NCBI GenBank assembly: GCA_040901765.1
Contig: JBBDYG010000019.1
Coordinates: 1 to 64,000, forward strand
DNA length: 64,000 nucleotides
Origin: JBBDYG01 sp040901765
GTDB lineage: Bacteria > Planctomycetota > Planctomycetia > Pirellulales > Lacipirellulaceae
Reading direction: 5' to 3'
Part shown: positions 59,889-64,000 of the stretch, piece by piece
Layout of the letters: each line of letters begins with the position of its first letter
How positions within the stretch are numbered: the stretch's first letter is position 1
The notes under the pieces: generated by a model
Databases searched by the model: none
What the model saw: only the letters and a program-made list of their open reading frames with translations
What the model was told of the DNA's origin: nothing
Position numbers and translations under genes: made by a program

Positions 59889-61358
59889 ATGCGATACGAC
59901 TTGGTTGTTGTTGGCAGCGGGCCGGCGGGCCAGAAGGCGGCCATCGCTGCGGCCAAGCACAGTTGGAGCGTGGTCGTCGTCGAACGGCGACGCGAGCTGT
60001 TGGGCGGCGTATCGCTCCACACCGGAACGATTCCCTCGAAGACGATTCGCGAAGCGATTCTTCACCTGACCGGCTACCGCCACCGCGACGTGTATGAGGA
60101 TGCCTACCGCCGCAAACGCGACATTACGATGAACGACCTGCGGCGGATGATGGCCCGCGTCGCCCAGACCGACTGGCAGGTCATCCAAGATCAATTCGCC
60201 CGTAATCGCATCGGAGTGATGTGCGGCGAAGCCGCGTTCATCGACGATCATCGAATCGAGGTCGCCAATCGGACGGAATCGCAGATTATTGAAGCCGAGC
60301 ACATCCTTCTGGCCCCCGGCACCCGGCCCGCCCGGCCGGATCACATCCCCTTCAACGGCGCGACCGTATTCGATTCGGATGAGATCCTTAACCTGTCCGC
60401 GGTACCTCGCTCGATGATCGTAGTGGGCGGCGGCGTGATCGGGCTTGAATACGCCATCATGTTCGCCACGCTCGGCGTGCAGGTGACCGTCGTTGACGGT
60501 CGTCCCCACTTACTGGAGTTCTGCGATCACGAAATCATCGACACGCTGTTGCATCACGCTCGCGCGCAGGGGATGCTCTTCCGGCTGGGCGAAAGCGTGA
60601 CCGACATTCACGAGCCTAAGCCCGGACTCGTGGCCGTCGAGCTGGAAAGCGGCAAGCGATTGCTAGGCGAAACGGCCTTGTTCAGCGTCGGCCGCGTCGG
60701 CGACACCGCAGCGCTGCAACTGCACCGCGCCGGTCTGAGCGCCGACGACCGTGGCCGGATGAAGGTGAGCGAACACTTTCAAACAAAGGTGCCGCACATT
60801 TACGCGGTGGGCGACGTGGTCGGCTTCCCCGCCCTGGCCAGCACGGCTATGGAACAGGGCCGCCGCGCCGCTTGCCACATGATCGGCCGCGAGTTCGAGC
60901 CTTGCCAAAACATGCCCTACGGCCTGTTCACGATTCCCGAAATCTCGATGGTCGGCCAGAACGAAGAGCAGCTTACGGCGGCCCACGTGCCGTACGAAGT
61001 CGGCATCGCTCGCTTCGGCGAGATCGCTCGGGGGCAAATTGCCGGTGACTTGACGGGAATGCTTAAGCTGTTATTCCATCGCAATTCTCGCAAGTTGCTC
61101 GGCGTCCACGTGCTCGGCGAGTCGGCCACCGAGATCGTTCATATCGGGCAAGCCGTGATGACCCTCGGCGGCACAATTGATTACTTCCGCGACACCGTGT
61201 TTAACTACCCGACGATGGCCGAGTGCTACAAGGTCGCGGCCCTCGACGGGCTGAACAAGCTTTCGCTGTGGGCGGAAGTTGAGAGCGATGCCGAAGCCAT
61301 TCCAGCCTTCAAGATCGACGAAGCCGTTCGCGTGGAACGAGAGCCTGTGCTCGTGTAG
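59889..61358 (+). CDS. sthA: Soluble pyridine nucleotide transhydrogenase
   Basis: A 489-residue flavoprotein. The FAD motif GSGPAG is at residues 9-14 and the NAD(P) motif VVGGGVIGLEYA near 178-189. The segment GGVSLHTGTIPSK matches the GGGCTHWGTIPSK site of SthA; both redox Cys of lipoamide-type enzymes are absent (Ser and Thr instead), which rules out a disulfide dehydrogenase. Other marks are AVGDVVGFPALASTAMEQGR and the dimerisation part (TMAECYKVAALDGLN). It transfers hydride between NADH and NADPH in the cytoplasm. The start is ATG 59889. It is transcribed alone and is followed by a palindrome-rich element. Confidence 0.92.
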   Translation: MRYDLVVVGSGPAGQKAAIAAAKHSWSVVVVERRRELLGGVSLHTGTIPSKTIREAILHLTGYRHRDVYEDAYRRKRDITMNDLRRMMARVAQTDWQVIQDQFARNRIGVMCGEAAFIDDHRIEVANRTESQIIEAEHILLAPGTRPARPDHIPFNGATVFDSDEILNLSAVPRSMIVVGGGVIGLEYAIMFATLGVQVTVVDGRPHLLEFCDHEIIDTLLHHARAQGMLFRLGESVTDIHEPKPGLVAVELESGKRLLGETALFSVGRVGDTAALQLHRAGLSADDRGRMKVSEHFQTKVPHIYAVGDVVGFPALASTAMEQGRRAACHMIGREFEPCQNMPYGLFTIPEISMVGQNEEQLTAAHVPYEVGIARFGEIARGQIAGDLTGMLKLLFHRNSRKLLGVHVLGESATEIVHIGQAVMTLGGTIDYFRDTVFNYPTMAECYKVAALDGLNKLSLWAEVESDAEAIPAFKIDEAVRVEREPVLV

Positions 61359-61365
61359 CTTTCGC

Positions 61366-61767
61366 TAGAGCGTTTTTCAAGTTGCTGTACCGCGTGTTGG
61401 ATGTCATTCCACGCCATTAGCTTGAGTTAGAGATACCACGCGCAATAGGATCCGTGCGCTGCAGTCTTCATCCTGGAGGGATGGCAGCGATTAGCCGGTG
61501 GTCGCGCAGCGCACCACCGGAAAGCGCTTCAGCCGGCCGCACGATCCCGGTAGGGATCGCAGCAGATTGAATCGCGAAAATTGCTGGCACACCCTCCGGG
61601 GTGCATACTTTCCTTGCTCAATTGACCGGCAGTGGCGCTGGCGCTTACTGCCGGCTAATGGCTGCCAAGCCTCCGGCTTGAAGTGCGACTATCGTCGCAT
61701 GTCCTGGAGAATCATTCGGTCAACGGGGTAAAGTGACACCCGCTACATCAATCTAAAAAACGCTCTA
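61366..61767. mobile_element. 402-bp MITE-like element with terminal inverted repeats
   Basis: The ends are inverted copies: TAGAGCGTTTTTCAAGTTG from 61366 and, read from the other end, TAGAGCGTTTTTTAGATTG from 61767. They match in about 25 of the first 31 bases. The interior has further short palindromic phrases (GATGGCAGCGATTAGCCGGT, CACCCTCCGGGGTGCAT) and no believable ORF. This is a non-autonomous element; no transposase is present. It fills the spacer between SthA and the sulfatase. Confidence 0.65.
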
Positions 61768-61804
61768 AACAGCCGCTTCATGAATCCGCTCGCTGCAAGC
61801 TCCC

Positions 61805-63253
61805 TCACGCCTTTTTCTGCTGCCGTCTGCCTCGGGGCCTTTCTTTCGGCTCGGCGGCAGCGCCTGTGTTCTTCGTTGGCATCGGCGCTTTCACGTCGGC
61901 GCGCCACGCGACGAGCCGAGTGTGGAGTTCCTGGGCCTTGTCCGGCATCTCCGTCGCCAGATTCTTGGTTTCCCCGATGTCATTCCGCAGATTGTAGAGT
62001 TCGAGCCGACCGTCCTCGAGAAACTCCATGAGCTTCCAATCGCCGCTCTGGATCAGGCTGACCGGCGTGGAGCGCCAAGTTTGCTTTCCCGCACCGAGAT
62101 AGCCGGGGACATGCTGGAAGATGGCGTCGCGCTGAAGTTCTGTGGCCGGCTCTTGAAACAGGGGCACGAGGCTTTCGCCGTCGAGCGCCTGCTCGGGACG
62201 CGGCGCGGCGGACAGTTCGAGCAACGTCGGAAACAAATCGACGTGAATCGTCGGCACGTCGCACGTCGAACCGGGTTTTGTCGCACCGGGCCAGCGGACA
62301 ACAAAAGGTACGCGAGTGCCACCTTCGTACAGGCTTCCCTTTCCGCTGCGCAGCGGAGCGTTGTCGGTGATGTCGCCCCGCTTCTTGATCCCTTCTCGAA
62401 CGTATCCTCCCACGCCGCCGTTGTCGCTGGTGAAGATCAGCACGGTGTTGTCGGCAAGATTGAATTCGTCGAGGGTCTGCATCACCCGACCGACGCTTTC
62501 ATCAACGCTGGCAATCATCGCGGCGTAGGTCGGATTGTTGTGTCCGCCGACCCCCGGCTTGTTCTCGAACCGCTCCACCAGTTCCGGTTTGGCCTGGCGA
62601 GGCGAGTGGACGCCAAAGTGCGGGAGATAAAGAAAGAACGGCTGGTCGTGGTGACGCTGAATGAAATCGACGGCGCGGTCGGTGAGGAAATCGGCGAGAT
62701 ATTGTCCTTCGGGATAATCCGTCGTCGGACTGGTCTCGAAATCGAAGTGACTGCCCATCGAGACGATCGCCTCATCGAACCCTCGCCGGGCGGGATGGTA
62801 ATCGCCGTGTTGTCCGATGTGCCATTTGCCGAACATGCCGGTCGCGTAGCCGGCCTGCTTGAGTTGATCTGCAATCGTGGCGCGGTCGAGCGGAAGCGCA
62901 GTGACATTGTCCACCGGCCGCAGCGGGCGCTGGCTCCAATCGAATCGATCAATGCCGCCGACGGTATACACGCCGGTCCGCGCCGCATACTGGCCGCTCA
63001 TGAGCGCCGCGCGGGTTGGCGTGCAGTTCTGGCAATGATGGTGGCTCCGGAGCCTCATTCCTTGCGCCGCGAGCCGGTCGATATTTGGCGTCTCGTAGTA
63101 TTTGCTGCCGAAACAGGCGACATCCGTGTAACCAAGGTCGTCGGCCATGATAAAAATAATGTTTGGCCCTTGCCGCTTCGCAGCTTCGGCGGCGCATATC
63201 GCGGCCGGGGGAACCAATAGCAGGGAGGCGAGAACCAAAAGTATGCGTTTCAT
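61805..63253 (-). CDS. Exported sulfatase (type I, formylglycine-dependent)
   Basis: A 482-residue protein with a signal peptide (MKRILLVLASLLLVPPAAIC). Core motifs are PNIIFIMADDLGYTD (metal Asp pair), the maturation site NCTPTRAALMSG with Cys77 that would be converted to formylglycine, TGMFGKWHIG, LIFTSDNGG and RVPFVVRWPG. The Asp/Asn ligands and the Lys/His of GKWH are present, so activity is expected once it has been matured by a formylglycine-generating enzyme. It removes sulfate from a carbohydrate or other ester in the periplasm. The basic tail (KERPRGRRQQKKA) is odd. ATG 63253 fits GGA upstream; 63262 is an alternative, and the frame reaching 63442 is rejected. Confidence 0.93.
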   Translation of the reverse strand: MKRILLVLASLLLVPPAAICAAEAAKRQGPNIIFIMADDLGYTDVACFGSKYYETPNIDRLAAQGMRLRSHHHCQNCTPTRAALMSGQYAARTGVYTVGGIDRFDWSQRPLRPVDNVTALPLDRATIADQLKQAGYATGMFGKWHIGQHGDYHPARRGFDEAIVSMGSHFDFETSPTTDYPEGQYLADFLTDRAVDFIQRHHDQPFFLYLPHFGVHSPRQAKPELVERFENKPGVGGHNNPTYAAMIASVDESVGRVMQTLDEFNLADNTVLIFTSDNGGVGGYVREGIKKRGDITDNAPLRSGKGSLYEGGTRVPFVVRWPGATKPGSTCDVPTIHVDLFPTLLELSAAPRPEQALDGESLVPLFQEPATELQRDAIFQHVPGYLGAGKQTWRSTPVSLIQSGDWKLMEFLEDGRLELYNLRNDIGETKNLATEMPDKAQELHTRLVAWRADVKAPMPTKNTGAAAEPKERPRGRRQQKKA

Positions 63254-63462
63254 CGTTGTCATTCCGTGTCGGCTGATTGCAAACCGATCGTGTCGGCGAT
63301 CGTATTGTCGGCTGGCGATACCCCGACCGCAATGGCTAGAATTCCCGGAATCTTGAATGCCGGTACGGCTCGGTTCCGCTAAGATGAACCTGTCGGTAGT
63401 TTCAACGTTCCGCCTGACCACGACTGCTGCCGCGGATACCAATTTTTGACGGAGATTGACAT

Positions 63463-64000
63463 TTGAACGAACACGGCCAAAAGGTTTTGATCATTATCGG
63501 CGATGCGTCCGAGACGATGGACACGCTCTACCCGTACTATCGTCTGCAAGAAGCACGCTTTCAACCGATGCTCGCCGGGCCTAAGCGGCAGGCCTATCAG
63601 TTGGTGCTCCATGAAATGAAACCCGGTTGGACCATCACCAAAGAATGGGAGGGTTACACGGTTGAAACCGACGTAGCATTCAGTGAGATCGATCCCGAGG
63701 AATACCTGGGCATTTTCTTTAGCGGCGGAAGGGCGCCAGAATACATTCGCTACGACAAAGACTTGGTCCGCATCACGCGGCATTTTTTCGAGGCGAACAA
63801 GCCGATTGCATCCGTCTGTCATGGAGTCGAAATCCCCGCCTACGCGGGCTGCGTCGAGGGCCGGCGAATGGCGACCGTGCCCAAGTGCCAATTCGACCTC
63901 GAAGTATGCGGCGGCATTTTTGTCAACGAACCTTGCGTGGTCGATGGCAACCTGGTCAGCGGCCGGACGTACCGCGATCATGGGCACTTTATGGGCAGAT
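63463..64000 (+). CDS. DJ-1/PfpI family protein, 3' end beyond the window
   Basis: 179 codons are visible and the frame is still open at the window edge. The start is TTG 63463: an in-frame TGA sits at 63457-63459 and GGAG lies 8 bases upstream, so this is the first usable start. The protein has KVLIIIGDASETMDTLYPYY, the DJ-1 pattern YLGIFFSGGRAPEYIRYD, and the nucleophile elbow SVCHGVEIPAYAG with the conserved Cys and His. Near the end GNLVSGRTYRDHGHFM continues the fold. Members are peptidases, glyoxalases or chaperones; this one is not distinguishable. It is divergent from the sulfatase, with about 210 bases between them. Confidence 0.88.
   Translation, partial: MNEHGQKVLIIIGDASETMDTLYPYYRLQEARFQPMLAGPKRQAYQLVLHEMKPGWTITKEWEGYTVETDVAFSEIDPEEYLGIFFSGGRAPEYIRYDKDLVRITRHFFEANKPIASVCHGVEIPAYAGCVEGRRMATVPKCQFDLEVCGGIFVNEPCVVDGNLVSGRTYRDHGHFMGR

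Noticed and set aside
61922..63220. A 432-codon plus-strand frame opposite the sulfatase
   Set aside because: It is the complement of a clear sulfatase with all active-site motifs; the translation has no recognisable domain, and the frame is open because of GC-rich codon structure.

Overview
The window is a GC-rich chromosomal segment from a member of the Planctomycetota, most likely a Pirellulales-type organism and probably a draft or metagenome assembly, because a run of 10 Ns lies at 50279-50288. The assignment rests on families that are characteristic of this phylum: a PSCyt/DUF1549-DUF1553 cytochrome with a DUF1501 partner, PVC-type haem-binding dehydrogenases, four DUF1559 pilin-like proteins, PEP-CTERM sorting signals, a variant LEPR-XLL surface signal, an ECF sigma/FecR pair, a sulfatase and many Tat-exported proteins.

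Layout. 1-5408 (minus strand): a small membrane protein, a DUF1501 protein and a very large DUF1549/DUF1553 cytochrome. 5845-5917: tRNA-Ala(UGC). 6030-10958 (minus): a sugar-dehydrogenase-like multihaem protein and a Tat-exported protein ending in a DUF59/MIP18-like domain. 11199-19572 (minus): three DUF1559 genes, each near a small lipoprotein, plus a LamG/PEP-CTERM protein, a di-haem peroxidase and a leucine-rich-repeat lipoprotein. 19851-23952: a pectate-lyase-like protein facing two tandem paralogous Tat proteins of unknown function. 24345-33509 (plus): a 3054-residue surface subtilisin. 33519-33684: the C-terminal scrap of a TonB-dependent receptor on the minus strand. 33703-36777: a gamma-glutamyltransferase and an esterase. 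37894-50172 (plus): a run of eight genes headed by an ECF sigma factor and a FecR-like anti-sigma factor. 50434-53615: a second large esterase and threonine aldolase. 53642-59550 (minus): an amino-acid permease, a PVC-type haem protein and a ceramidase-like protein. 59889-64000: transhydrogenase SthA, a 402-bp palindrome-rich MITE-like element, a sulfatase, and the 5' part of a DJ-1/PfpI gene.

How the genes may work together. Most products are predicted to be exported and to act on polysaccharides, glycolipids or peptides: pectate lyase, beta-propeller glycosidases, CE7-type esterases, sulfatase, ceramidase, subtilisin and GGT. The most coherent unit is 37894-50172. An ECF/FecR module is translationally coupled to a PmoA-like (DUF6807) protein and is followed by LamG and beta-propeller glycosidase proteins that share one C-terminal module and PEP-CTERM tails, plus a DUF1559 pseudopilin. 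I read it as a signal-controlled surface glycan-binding and glycan-cleaving system without SusC/D. It is the best candidate here for a poorly described system.

The second theme is palindromic repeats. A 90-bp inverted-repeat element sits in frame in the leader peptides of two adjacent pilin-like genes, and other palindromes lie between operon genes, in intergenic spacers and around the assembly gap.
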